DNA of 64,000 nucleotides from CG2-30-58-95 sp964618215 (GTDB taxonomy: Bacteria; Chloroflexota; Anaerolineae; Anaerolineales; Villigracilaceae): NCBI GenBank assembly GCA_964618215.1, contig CAZTZE010000003.1, positions 1 through 64,000 on the forward strand, given 5' to 3'. The translations under genes were made by a program, and so were the position numbers. Numbering within the stretch: the first letter of the stretch is position 1; the number at the start of each line of letters is the position of its first letter. The notes below the pieces were generated by a model. The model worked only from the letters and a program-made list of their open reading frames with translations. It ran no database searches and was not told the origin of the DNA. Below, piece after piece: positions 34,368 to 42,424 of the stretch.

Positions 34368-34820
34368 ATGGAACGAACGTTAGTGCTTGTGAAACCGGAT
34401 GGTGTCCAGCGCGGGCTGATCGGCGAGGTGATCAGCCGCCTTGAGCGGCGCGGGCTGCGCCTGGCGGCTGCCAAGTTCATGGCCGTCAGCCGGGAATTGG
34501 CAGAGACGCACTATGCCATTCACAAAGGAAAAACCTTTTATGATGGACTTATCTTATATATTACCTCCGCGCCGGTGATGGCGATGGTTTGGGAGGGGCC
34601 GAACGCGGTAGCGGCTGTCCGCCAGACGATGGGCGCGACGCGCCCGACCGAGGCCGCGCCCGGCTCGCTGCGTCACGACTTTGCCCTCGAAGTAGGCCGT
34701 AACCTGACCCACGCCTCGGATACTGTCGAGAATGGCGAGCAGGAAGTGGCCTTGTGGTTCAGGCCGGGGGAATTGGTAAGCTGGGAGCGCTCCAACGATA
34801 AATGGATCTTTGAAAAGTAA
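34368..34820 (+). CDS. ndk: Nucleoside diphosphate kinase
   Basis: A 150-residue enzyme that balances NTP pools by phosphate transfer through a phospho-histidine. ERTLVLVKPDGVQRGLIGE at 2-20, the catalytic His115 in GRNLTHASDT (family NxxHxSD), and EVALWFRPGEL. The start at 34368 is fixed by CGGAGG 6 nt upstream and by family length; the frame stays open further upstream but that part is not NDK. A strong terminator follows. Confidence 0.96.
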   Translation: MERTLVLVKPDGVQRGLIGEVISRLERRGLRLAAAKFMAVSRELAETHYAIHKGKTFYDGLILYITSAPVMAMVWEGPNAVAAVRQTMGATRPTEAAPGSLRHDFALEVGRNLTHASDTVENGEQEVALWFRPGELVSWERSNDKWIFEK

Positions 34821-34840
34821 CTCTCGATGGTGATGGAGAA

Positions 34841-34880
34841 GCGTCCCGTCGGGCTCATTGCCCGGCGGGACGCTATATTT
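34841..34880 (+). terminator. Rho-independent terminator after ndk
   Basis: Stem GCGTCCCGTCGGGC / GCCCGGCGGGACGC with one G-U pair, loop TCATT, followed by TATATTT. It starts 20 bp after the ndk stop. Confidence 0.85.
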
Positions 34881-34884
34881 GATT

Positions 34885-34954
34885 GGTCAACGGTCGGGTT
34901 CAGCCGCGCCGCATAGCGCAGCGGAAGGGCGTCGGCTGCAACCCGATGTTGGAC
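34885..34954. other. attC-like imperfect palindrome
   Basis: 70 bp with 22 nt arms (34885-34906 and 34933-34954) that pair with an unpaired extra G in the right arm (GGGTT-CAG against GGGTTGCAG in the complement). The right end GTTGGAC fits the integron core site GTTRRRY; the left end GGTCAAC differs from RYYYAAC at one place. No integron integrase is in the window. 34955-35062 holds nothing else I can name. Confidence 0.4.
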
Positions 34955-35062
34955 GCACCGCATTGTCATCCGCGTATTTTCGATAGCTCATCTTTTTGCC
35001 CTGCATCTTAAGGCCACGCTACCAGCCCCTCACGGTCACCGGCAGAATGGCGCGTGCCGCGC

Positions 35063-36688
35063 TTATCCGGTGTAGGTGCCCGGCAGGCCGGGCCACGGCC
35101 GCGGCTGACCGTCGCGGTCCAACGGAACCCGGTTGTTCGAGTCGCCCGGCGGGACGGCCGGTGTGGCTGGGGCGTCGTCCCAGCCAAAATCTGGGATCGC
35201 GTAGGTGGTGACGCTGAACACGCTGCCGCCGGGGGTGGGGTGGAAATCGCCGTTGGCCGGATCAATGAGTTGCGGCTGGACGGTGTTGATGGTGTTCTCG
35301 GCCAGCAGTTGGGCGGCGTTGCAGGTTGGGTTTGCGTCCTGGCAACCCTGGGATGGGTCTTCGATCCCCAGCGGCATCTCCGGGCCGCCGTTCCAGATCA
35401 GGTTGCCGCGGATTTGCAGGTTGGCGTCGGTGGAGGCCGGAGAAGGGATATTGCTGCCCGCCGAGGGGCTGCGCGGCCCGAAGATGGTAAAGTGCTGCCA
35501 CTGGCTCTGGTAGCCGGGCGGGTTGTAGATGATGTTGTTATAGATGTATACGTTGCGGCTGGGGATTGGCTCGCCCTCCACACCCGTCACAGTGGTGCCC
35601 CAGCCTCCGGCTGCCAGGTTGGCGGTGCAGCGCGGCACATCGCCATCGCACGAACGGGAACCAAAGACCACTTCGATGGCGTGACTGTTGGCACCCACCC
35701 GGTACAGGGTGTTGTAAGCCAGCAGGATGTTATACCCGCCGTTCACGCCCATCCCGGCCCCTTGGGTGTCGTGGACCAGGTTGTTGATGAACCTGATATC
35801 GTAGGCTTCATAGTGCAGCCAGGGCGAGACCATGTACTCGAAGCCGGTACCCTGCCCGGCGCTGAACCCGCCCGTGCCGCAGTTGTAAATCTCGTTGCCC
35901 TCGATGCGGAAATAGGCCGACCCGCCTTTCAGGTAGATGCACCAATCGTCAGCATCGTGCAGCCGGTTGCCGGTGATGTGGCCGTACTGCACGGCGACGA
36001 AGTCAATGGCGTTTTCGTAGGTGTTGAAAATGTCGCTGTTCTCGATGTAAATGTACTGGCTCTGGTTGATCTTGATCGTCTCGTGCGCCTGGTGGCCGCT
36101 GCCGCCGTCCATGCTCACACCGCGGATCAGCAAGTGGTTGCACTGCTCGCAGTGGAACACATCCCCCTCTGTGGCGAAGGCCAGGTCCAGCAGGTACAGG
36201 TAGCGCGTGTCGAAGACGTTGACGAAGCCGAGCAGGCGCGCCAACCCCGGCCCATCGGCGGACTGGATGATGATCGGGAACTCGACCGTGCCGTAGCGCG
36301 CTTCCCAGTATAGTTGGAAGCTGGAATCGGGGTACTCACCCGCCGCCAGCAGGATGCGGTAGCCGCTGCCCGTCAGCGGTGTGCCCTGTGGGATGCGGCT
36401 CCAGGCCTCGGTGATGGTGAGCAGCGCCTGATCGCGGCTTTCGCCGTTGCGCGCATCATCTCCGTTGACCGGGTCCACCCACACATCGGTCAAGACTGGG
36501 TCGCCGATGACGTAGTCGCCGGGCTGGTTGGGGGCCGGGGCGGCTGCCGTTGGCGCGCTCCCGGGCGGCGCGGTTGCGGTCGGGTCTGCCGTGCTCGGTC
36601 CCAGGGCGGTGCAGCCCACCGAAACGGCCAGCACCACCGCCAGCCAGCCGTGCACGATCAAATGAGTGGGGTTCTTATGCCGGGTCAT
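35063..36688 (-). CDS. Secreted right-handed beta-helix lipoprotein
   Basis: A 541-residue protein with a lipoprotein signal (LAVVLAVSVGC at about 16-26), a Thr/Ala/Pro-rich linker to about 55, then the DVWVDPVNGDDARNGES start typical of parallel beta-helix (pectate-lyase-like) proteins. The repeats carry N-x-I/L pairs of coil ladders: HLLIRGVSMDG, YIYIENSDIFNTYENAIDFV, RIEGNEIYNCGTGG, IRFINNLVHDTQGAGMG, VYIYNNIIYNPPG. It is likely displayed on the cell surface and may bind or cleave polysaccharides. No catalytic residues can be named. AGGAGG precedes the ATG. Confidence 0.8.
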   Translation of the reverse strand: MTRHKNPTHLIVHGWLAVVLAVSVGCTALGPSTADPTATAPPGSAPTAAAPAPNQPGDYVIGDPVLTDVWVDPVNGDDARNGESRDQALLTITEAWSRIPQGTPLTGSGYRILLAAGEYPDSSFQLYWEARYGTVEFPIIIQSADGPGLARLLGFVNVFDTRYLYLLDLAFATEGDVFHCEQCNHLLIRGVSMDGGSGHQAHETIKINQSQYIYIENSDIFNTYENAIDFVAVQYGHITGNRLHDADDWCIYLKGGSAYFRIEGNEIYNCGTGGFSAGQGTGFEYMVSPWLHYEAYDIRFINNLVHDTQGAGMGVNGGYNILLAYNTLYRVGANSHAIEVVFGSRSCDGDVPRCTANLAAGGWGTTVTGVEGEPIPSRNVYIYNNIIYNPPGYQSQWQHFTIFGPRSPSAGSNIPSPASTDANLQIRGNLIWNGGPEMPLGIEDPSQGCQDANPTCNAAQLLAENTINTVQPQLIDPANGDFHPTPGGSVFSVTTYAIPDFGWDDAPATPAVPPGDSNNRVPLDRDGQPRPWPGLPGTYTG

Positions 36689-36987
36689 GGGATCCTCCTT
36701 TGTAAGCCGCGCTTGGGCCGGAAACTATTTTGAACCTGGCGTCGAAACGCCATGACATTTGTCAATTTTTGTCGTGGGCTCAAGTTGCCGAACGATTTGG
36801 CCCAGCCTGTTCTGGACGGACAGTCCAGGGCGGCAGCGGCGATGACTGCTCTGGCTTCTTGCACTTCGAGGTCGCTGGCGGGTCGGTCGAGAATATCAGT
36901 CAGTGTCCAACAGCGGACGGACGGGTTTTCAGGGTCGAGCAGCCAGGGAAGCGGATCACCGTTCAGATACTTGTGCCAGTTCTGCAT
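36685..36987 (-). pseudogene. 5' fragment of a larger gene
   Basis: Reads MQNWHKYLNGDPLPWLLDPE, then NPSVRCWTLTDILDRPASDL, ending the recognisable part near EVQEARAVIAAA. This is the N-terminal pattern of a family of long all-helical proteins (squalene-cyclase-like toroids) known to me only as uncharacterised; here it is cut after about 55 residues and runs on in unrelated sequence into the next gene's start. I treat it as a remnant. Confidence 0.5.
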
Positions 36988-37028
36988 TGCGAACCTTTCA
37001 CCACATGCCGCACTGCTTTCAGCTAAAG

Positions 37029-37058
37029 CCGCTAACGGGCAAGCTCACCCGCTAGCGG
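37029..37058 (-). terminator. Hairpin at the end of the 37045-37314 gene
   Basis: Arms CCGCTAACGGG and CCCGCTAGCGG (one mismatch) around an 8 nt loop that holds the TGA stop of the small gene. The T-tract is weak on either strand (TTTATC on +, CTTTAG on -), so termination is uncertain. Confidence 0.4.
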
Positions 37059-37314
37059 GTTTATCACTTTGACTTTCAGCCATGCCGTCCCCGCCAGCCA
37101 GGTGCAGCGGGTGTTCGGCGGCGTGAGCGCCGAGCAAATATCCAAACGCCATCATAAAACTGCCGCCATCATAGATAAAGCTTTTCGCACTTTTACCTGC
37201 CCACTTTTTGACACGCCAATGGTCGAGAACGGGAGAGTAAAACATAGTGCGATTCTCCATGCCCAAATGAATTGCCTCGCCCCATTGCATAAGGGCTTCT
37301 TTGATTATTTCCAT
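37045..37314 (-). CDS. Small hypothetical protein
   Basis: An 89-residue protein, MEIIKEALMQWGEAIHLGME then NRTMFYSPVLDHWRVKKWAG, with KSFIYDGGSFMMAFGYLLGA near the end. I do not recognise the family. Hydrophobic residues at about 55-68 are Gly/Met-rich but too short and broken for a sure membrane helix. GGAG stands 8 nt before this ATG, so expression is credible. It lies in an accessory zone next to gene fragments. Confidence 0.5.
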   Translation of the reverse strand: MEIIKEALMQWGEAIHLGMENRTMFYSPVLDHWRVKKWAGKSAKSFIYDGGSFMMAFGYLLGAHAAEHPLHLAGGDGMAESQSDKPASG

Positions 37315-37439
37315 ATTGACTCCTTTCGAGCCGCCGACGATGGCCATGTGCAGCTGGAGCGTAGCGACAGTCCGAACCATGGCCTGGTTAGCGCTGACTC
37401 TTTTCTATCGGTGGCCGTTCCGCGGTTAATTTTTACCTG

Positions 37440-38558
37440 CTATATGCGTCGCAGCCCGGGGATTGCCGGATAAAGGAACCAGAGATAGCGCTGATGAAAC
37501 TGCGCTCTGGATTTAATAATCGGTTTATAGATTAGATGTGTGCTGTAAGGGTGCGTGGCGTTAATCATGGTTTTTGTAAGGTAGCACAGCCGCCACCAGC
37601 GATTCATGCGCCGGAATTCCTGCAAGGCTTTATCCCTGTCTTTTACCGCCAGCGCGGCAATTTTCCCGGACACGAGCGCGCCATGAACGCCTAGCACCCA
37701 AGAGGGGTCCTGAACGCCCGCCAGCGTTCCCGTGAGAATAAACCGATCATGAAAAAGCCGCGGATTGAATAATGAACATGTAGGCGTACCCACATAATCC
37801 TCGATTATTCTCCAATCGTCAAAATCCAATCCCTCATCCTCTTTCAGCCGCCTTGGAAACCACTCCCGGGCCGCTGCGGAAATGCTCGCCCCCCGCTGAA
37901 AAAGAATCGCGGCCCCCACGCCGTTTATGATCGTGAAGTAGCTGTAATCTTTCGTGAATTTATCGAGATAGACGATTGTTTCAGGCCCCCGATATTCCTT
38001 GAATTCCTGGATGGCGAAATACGCGTACGCCGGCACGAACGGCACATCAAGAGCGATAAAGGACTTTCGGAACATGCCGGTCGCGATAATGCTTCCCGAC
38101 GGAAGTTCGGAAAAATCCTTCTTGGACTCCACGACCGCATTGAAGCGGAATTTTACTCCCGCATTGCAGGCGGCATGATACAGATGGGAATCAAGCGAGG
38201 ATGGCCGCGGACCGCGCTCGATGAGTTTCATGTGCAAATCCGAAGGGAAATACATTTCGCATTTTGTACCCGTTATATAAAAACGCGCAGATGGCAGCGG
38301 GGTAAAGTAGTCGCTGCGATTGCATTTTTCTTTATCGGGCATGAGATCAAAACCAAGATAGTACGAGAGCCGCTCGATATCGAATGGCGTCATGTCGGCG
38401 ATCGCGAATGGTCTTTTCATTTTTGCTTCCTGGTCCAGGGCGACCCCGCCGATAGCATTCCCCCTGTCCCAGATTTCAACTTCATAGCCGTCGCGGGCCA
38501 AACAGATCCCCGCAGTCATCCCCGAAAGACCGGCACCGACGATAAGTATTTTACTCAT
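37440..38558 (-). CDS. FAD-dependent oxidoreductase
   Basis: A 372-residue flavoprotein starting KILIVGAGLSGMTAGICLARDG, a classic dinucleotide-binding loop (GxGxxG at about 8-13) with acidic D/E at the end of strand 2 (VEIWDRG). The C-terminal part has FILTGTLAGVQDPSWVLGVHGALVSGK, the second FAD-contact motif seen in geranylgeranyl-reductase and UDP-galactopyranose-mutase relatives. The middle part does not identify the substrate. Base composition is less GC-rich than the core genes, suggesting acquisition. GGGGTG lies before the ATG. Confidence 0.75.
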   Translation of the reverse strand: MSKILIVGAGLSGMTAGICLARDGYEVEIWDRGNAIGGVALDQEAKMKRPFAIADMTPFDIERLSYYLGFDLMPDKEKCNRSDYFTPLPSARFYITGTKCEMYFPSDLHMKLIERGPRPSSLDSHLYHAACNAGVKFRFNAVVESKKDFSELPSGSIIATGMFRKSFIALDVPFVPAYAYFAIQEFKEYRGPETIVYLDKFTKDYSYFTIINGVGAAILFQRGASISAAAREWFPRRLKEDEGLDFDDWRIIEDYVGTPTCSLFNPRLFHDRFILTGTLAGVQDPSWVLGVHGALVSGKIAALAVKDRDKALQEFRRMNRWWRLCYLTKTMINATHPYSTHLIYKPIIKSRAQFHQRYLWFLYPAIPGLRRI

Positions 38559-38930
38559 AATTCTTCACCCCTTGGCTGATTCTTGGATATAAAGGAAATG
38601 GCTCCGCACAAACGTAAATCCAAACGGCTGCCCATAATAGCGATATATGTCCGATAATGACCCGCCAACGGTTTGCGTTATTAGAATGTACTTGACTGGG
38701 GCGCGGCAAATGCGTATCCTTAAAGCGACACCGTCGCCGGGGACGCATTTGGGGCAGGAGCGTCTGGGTTGTCCGACCGCCGCTCTGGGACATTTTGAGC
38801 CCGCTGCGTTATTTGGACACCCGGCGGAACTCTAATCTGGGATGGCAAAGAATGCCAAAGCCCGAATCGGTAGTTGCAGCTTCTAACCCAAAAATCCACG
38901 TCCCAATCAATCTCACAAAAGGAGTGTAGC
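38559..38930. other. Gene-free stretch upstream of the IS110 remnant
   Basis: No credible gene on either strand. It may contain the left end of the former IS110 element, but I see no terminal repeat to prove it. A GGAG site at 38921-38924 belongs to the transposase remnant. Confidence 0.4.
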
Positions 38931-39401
38931 ATGAATCCATCAGAAAATGCAAGAGCCATCCAACGCTACATCGCGCTCGACATCCACAAGGAATACGTGA
39001 TGGCAGGCGGGACTGCCGCTTCGCGGCGCGCCTCTCAGGAGTGGGTCATTCACCCGCGCCGGGTGGAGATGGAACGCTTCCGCACCTGGGCGGAGACCAA
39101 CCTGTGCGCCGGGGACGCGGTGGTGATCGAAACCACCACCAACGTCTGGGACATCTACGACATCGTCGCGCCGCTGGTCACGCGTGCGGTGGTGGCCCAT
39201 GCCGGGGCGGTACGGCAGATCGCTGAAGCGCGCGTCAAGACCGACAAGCAGGACATCGAACGCCTGCTGCGGCTGCTCATCGCCAATATCGTCCCGGAAG
39301 TGTGGGTGCCGCCCGCGCATGTGCGCGAACTGCGCGCCCTGATCTCGTACCGCCAGCGGCGGGACCGGCGAGATTCCTTCCCATTATCGTCTCACTTCTG
39401 A
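38931..39401 (+). pseudogene. IS110-family transposase, 3' truncated
   Basis: The N-terminal DEDD RuvC-like half is intact: RYIALDIHKEYVMAGG (first Asp), VVIETTTNVWDIYD (Glu), TRAVVAHAGAVRQIAEARVK then TDKQDIERLLRLL (Asp pair). After ELRALISYRQR the sequence diverges and stops at 39401; IS110 transposases are about 350-400 residues, so the C-terminal half with the catalytic Ser is missing. Inactive remnant. A Shine-Dalgarno GGAG is kept. It lies beside the molybdenum hydroxylase genes. Confidence 0.85.
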
Positions 39402-39467
39402 AAGCGCGCTACGGTCGCGAGCGGCGAAGCCGCTGTCCGCTATTGATCCGCGTTTTTCCGCGTCCGA

Positions 39468-41741
39468 TTAAATTTTCCCCAGCCCGCGCAGCACTCTTTC
39501 CGGCGTGAGCGGGAATTCGTCGAACCACACCCCTGTCGCATCCTGGACTGCGGCGGCAATTGCCGCGGCGAGCGGCAGGAAGGGCAATTCGCCCAGGCCG
39601 CGCGCTCCCCAGGGGCCGATCGGACTGGGTACTTCGACAATCACCGAAACCACCGCTTCGGGAATATCCAAAATGGTCGGGATGAGATAAGTGCTGAGCT
39701 GGTCTGTCAGCACGTAACCATCTCTGGTTATGAAATTCTCCATCAGGGCATAGCCCTGCGCCTGGACGACCCCGCCTTCGATCTGCCCTTCAACCAGAGC
39801 CGGGTTGATGGCTTGCCCAACGTCGTCAGCCGAGACGACGCGCAGTATCTTGATGAAGCCGGTCTCGGTATCCACTTCCAATTCGACGGCCTGAGCAACA
39901 TAGGCATAGGCGAAGTTGGGCGTGGAGTATCCGCTTTCCTTGTCAAAGGGCGTCGTCTCCGGGGCGCGATAGGTATATTCGGCAATCGCCGGGCGTTCTT
40001 CGGCTTCCCATTTCGCCAGCGCGGCCTCGGCCGCACCTTTCAAGGCATTCCCCGCCATAAGTGTCATCCGCGAGGCTGAGGCGCTGCCCGGGTTGCCCAT
40101 GCCGGCGCTATCGGAGGTCATCAGCGTGACTTTTTCGAGCGGTACGCCAACCGCCTCGGCGACCATCTGCACCATCACCGTGTGAGTACCCTGGCCGACC
40201 TCCGCGCCGGCGTGCGCGGCAACCACGCCTTCGATTTCTTCATCGCCGTGCAGCTCAACCCGCGCCCAGGAATTTTCTTTGTATCCAAAGCTGAACCCCA
40301 CGTTCTTGAATCCGCAGGCAAAGCCGCGTCCACGTTTCAAGTTTGCAGGTTGCACGTTTTCACGTTTTACGTTTTCACGTTTTACGTTTCTCCATCCATC
40401 AGGCTCTTTCTCCCAGCCCGCATGTTGAGCAGCCGCCTCGATGCATTGCAGGATGCTTACCGGACCCGGTACCGGTGTGCCGACCCCGAGCGTGTCGCCA
40501 TCCCGGAGCGCGTTCCGTCTCCGCATTTCGATCGCATCCAGGCCAATCTTTTCGGCCAGTTTATCCATTTGCATCTCGGCCATGAACAATGCCTGCGGCG
40601 CGCCGAAGCCGCGGAATGCGGCCGAAGGGATATTGTTCGTGTAGACGCCGTAAACGTCGGTCTTGAGATTGGGAATGAAATATGGCCCAGTGGAGGTGAT
40701 GGTCGTGTTGCCAAGCACCTTATTGGTTGTGTACATGTATGCCCCGCCGTCGGCGATGATCTCTGTCTCGGCTGCGACCAGTTTGCCGTCTTTGCTCGCC
40801 CCCCACCTGGCGCGCAGACGCATGGGATGGCGCTTGCCATGCCCGATTATGGATTCCTTGCGGCTCCAGACGATCTTGACCGGGCGCTTTATCTTCCAGG
40901 CTGCCAGCGCCAGCACGATCTGCACAGACATATCCTCGCGTCCGCCGAACGCGCCGCCGATGGCCGGGTAGATGACGCGCACCTCTTCATCGCTCAACCC
41001 AAGCGCATGGGCAATCTGGGCGCGGTCGGTGTGCGTCCATTGACCGCCGGCTTTAATGGTCACGCGTCCCTCTTCGTCAATGTAGGCCAACCCGGCCTCG
41101 GGTTGGAGATAAGCATGTTCCTGCACCGGCGTGAAGTATTCGCTCTCGACAATGACATCCGCTTTGGCGAAACCCGCTTCGACATCCCCTTTGCGCAGCC
41201 TGTCATGCACGCAGATGTTGGAATCGCCCAGTTCGGGGTGAACGAGAGGCGCTCCGGGCTGCATCGCCGCCAGCGGGTCGAAGACCGCTGGCAGGTCTTC
41301 ATATTCGACGTGGATCAAGTCACGGGCGTGCGCGGCGGCTTTTTCGGTTTCCGCCACTACGATGGCAACCTGATCTCCAAAAAAACGAACTACATCCGGC
41401 GCTACCCTGCTCCCTTTTTCCCCTGAAGGGGATGAGGGGTCAGTGCCTGTACTGAGCGAAGTCGAAGTGGCGAGAGCCGGCCCGCACAATACCGGCTGGT
41501 CGTTCCATTGCAAGCCATACTCATTGACCGGCACATCTTTCGCCGTGAAAATTGCGACCACGCCCGGAGCGGCCTCAGCTTCTGTGGTGTCAATCTTTAC
41601 TACGCGGGCATGTGGCCGTCCGGCGAAAAGGATTTTCATCTGCAACATACCTGGCATCGAGAGGTCGCCGGAATATTGGGTTTCGCCGGTGACTTTGCCG
41701 GGCGCGTCGACGCGGGGAAGGGATTGGCCGATCAGTGACAT
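39468..41741 (-). CDS. Molybdenum hydroxylase large subunit (xanthine dehydrogenase family), with in-frame insertions
   Basis: A 757-residue molybdopterin-binding subunit of the xanthine dehydrogenase/CO dehydrogenase/aldehyde oxidase family. LPRVDAPGKVTGETQYSGDL at 9-28, AIGGAFGGREDMSVQI, the FRGFGAPQALFMAE pterin-contact loop, GQGTHTVMVQMVAEA, and catalytic Glu in WGARGLGELPF. Together with the fused FAD/2Fe-2S gene upstream it forms a complete enzyme oxidising a purine, nicotinate-like or similar ring. Two in-frame insertions: about residues 86-113 (STSLSTGTDPSSPSGEKGSR) and about 451-471 (NVKRENVKREN), both coded by repeat DNA. Confidence 0.92.
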   Translation of the reverse strand: MSLIGQSLPRVDAPGKVTGETQYSGDLSMPGMLQMKILFAGRPHARVVKIDTTEAEAAPGVVAIFTAKDVPVNEYGLQWNDQPVLCGPALATSTSLSTGTDPSSPSGEKGSRVAPDVVRFFGDQVAIVVAETEKAAAHARDLIHVEYEDLPAVFDPLAAMQPGAPLVHPELGDSNICVHDRLRKGDVEAGFAKADVIVESEYFTPVQEHAYLQPEAGLAYIDEEGRVTIKAGGQWTHTDRAQIAHALGLSDEEVRVIYPAIGGAFGGREDMSVQIVLALAAWKIKRPVKIVWSRKESIIGHGKRHPMRLRARWGASKDGKLVAAETEIIADGGAYMYTTNKVLGNTTITSTGPYFIPNLKTDVYGVYTNNIPSAAFRGFGAPQALFMAEMQMDKLAEKIGLDAIEMRRRNALRDGDTLGVGTPVPGPVSILQCIEAAAQHAGWEKEPDGWRNVKRENVKRENVQPANLKRGRGFACGFKNVGFSFGYKENSWARVELHGDEEIEGVVAAHAGAEVGQGTHTVMVQMVAEAVGVPLEKVTLMTSDSAGMGNPGSASASRMTLMAGNALKGAAEAALAKWEAEERPAIAEYTYRAPETTPFDKESGYSTPNFAYAYVAQAVELEVDTETGFIKILRVVSADDVGQAINPALVEGQIEGGVVQAQGYALMENFITRDGYVLTDQLSTYLIPTILDIPEAVVSVIVEVPSPIGPWGARGLGELPFLPLAAAIAAAVQDATGVWFDEFPLTPERVLRGLGKI
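40331..40390. repeat. ACGTTTTC word array inside the molybdenum hydroxylase gene
   Basis: ACGTTTTCACGTTTT occurs twice in tandem (40354-40383), with further ACGTTTC and GCACG words on both sides. The 15 nt period keeps the frame and gives a repeated NVKRE peptide. Confidence 0.85.
41408..41478. repeat. In-frame insertion in the molybdenum hydroxylase gene
   Basis: Contains the small hairpin CCCCTGAAGGGG (41420-41431) and the word GTACTGAGCGAAGTCGAAG, related to the insertion in the beta-glucosidase gene. It separates DQPVL from DVVRFFGDQVA, which are close together in family members. Confidence 0.75.
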
Positions 41742-41754
41742 GTTTCAACTCCGC

Positions 41755-42174
41755 TTATCGCTTGTATTGTTTAGGTTTATGCGCCGACGGCGGGGCGTCC
41801 AGGGTAGTATAGCGCGGCGGTCCCAGACCTCGATAGATAAAGGCGTAGACGGTCGAGACAAGACCCGTGAGCAGGATCAAAACCACCACGAAGAACGCCA
41901 ATATGGCTAGTGGATGGCTAAAGTTCGCCATCGGTCTGGCAATACTGGCCAAAAATGGGATTTGCCAGACCCAAACGGGGAATTTTATATAACCGAGCCA
42001 TTCGGCCGGGATCGGCCAACCCTGGCTCAGTCCGTAATTCACCAGTAAGACTGCGCCCGCATAGGATATCAGCGGGACAATTATGATCAAAAGGCAACCA
42101 ATTCCGCGCCAAATTGGATGCACCTCCCTCCGGCGCTTGTGTTCTGGACGTTGGTATATTGTGTATTTTCCCAT
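41755..42174 (-). CDS. Small membrane protein of unknown function
   Basis: A 139-residue protein with two or three hydrophobic helices: GIGCLLIIIVPLISYAGAVL at about 25-44, a possible short segment near 68-80, and LAILAFFVVVLILLTGLVST at about 89-108. Basic N-terminus (YQRPEHKRRREVH) and basic C-terminus. It lies 13 bp after the end... upstream of the molybdenum hydroxylase large subunit on the same strand, so probably the same transcript. I do not recognise it; a role in anchoring or maturation would be a guess. Confidence 0.65.
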   Translation of the reverse strand: MGKYTIYQRPEHKRRREVHPIWRGIGCLLIIIVPLISYAGAVLLVNYGLSQGWPIPAEWLGYIKFPVWVWQIPFLASIARPMANFSHPLAILAFFVVVLILLTGLVSTVYAFIYRGLGPPRYTTLDAPPSAHKPKQYKR

Positions 42175-42218
42175 ATCTTTTCGTGTCCTCGTGCTCCCGT
42201 TCTTCGCGACCGCGTAGC

Positions 42219-42422
42219 GTAACTGTTCAGGCCTGTCACCCTAAGGGAGCGTTCCTTCGGCTTCACTCAGGACAAGTCTGTGCGACCGAAGAGTCTCAAG
42301 GCCAGTCGGAGGAGATTCCCTTCGGCCTGCGCTCAGGGCAGGCTTCGCCGCTGGAAGAACACCAGCGGCTCACACCGTCCCGGTGTCCTTCCGGGAGAAT
42401 GACAATCTGGCTGAGCAGTTAC
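42219..42422. mobile_element. MITE-like element, type B
   Basis: 204 bp with terminal inverted repeats GTAACTGTTCAG and CTGAGCAGTTAC (one mismatch). The inside shares TGTCACCCT-AGGGAGCG and CGACCGAAG-GTCTC blocks with type A, plus GAGCGAAGCCGAAGG-like words (here inverted). It ends 2 bp from the stop codon of the fused FAD/2Fe-2S gene. No ORF. Confidence 0.75.
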
Positions 42423-42424
42423 AT

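Noticed and set aside
37340..37400. attC-like site (GTTAGCG with nearby inverted words)
   Set aside because: GTTAGCG breaks the GTTRRRY core at two places and the arms do not pair well.
38931..39401. Complete IS110 element
   Set aside because: The transposase stops after the first half and no second half or ends are found.
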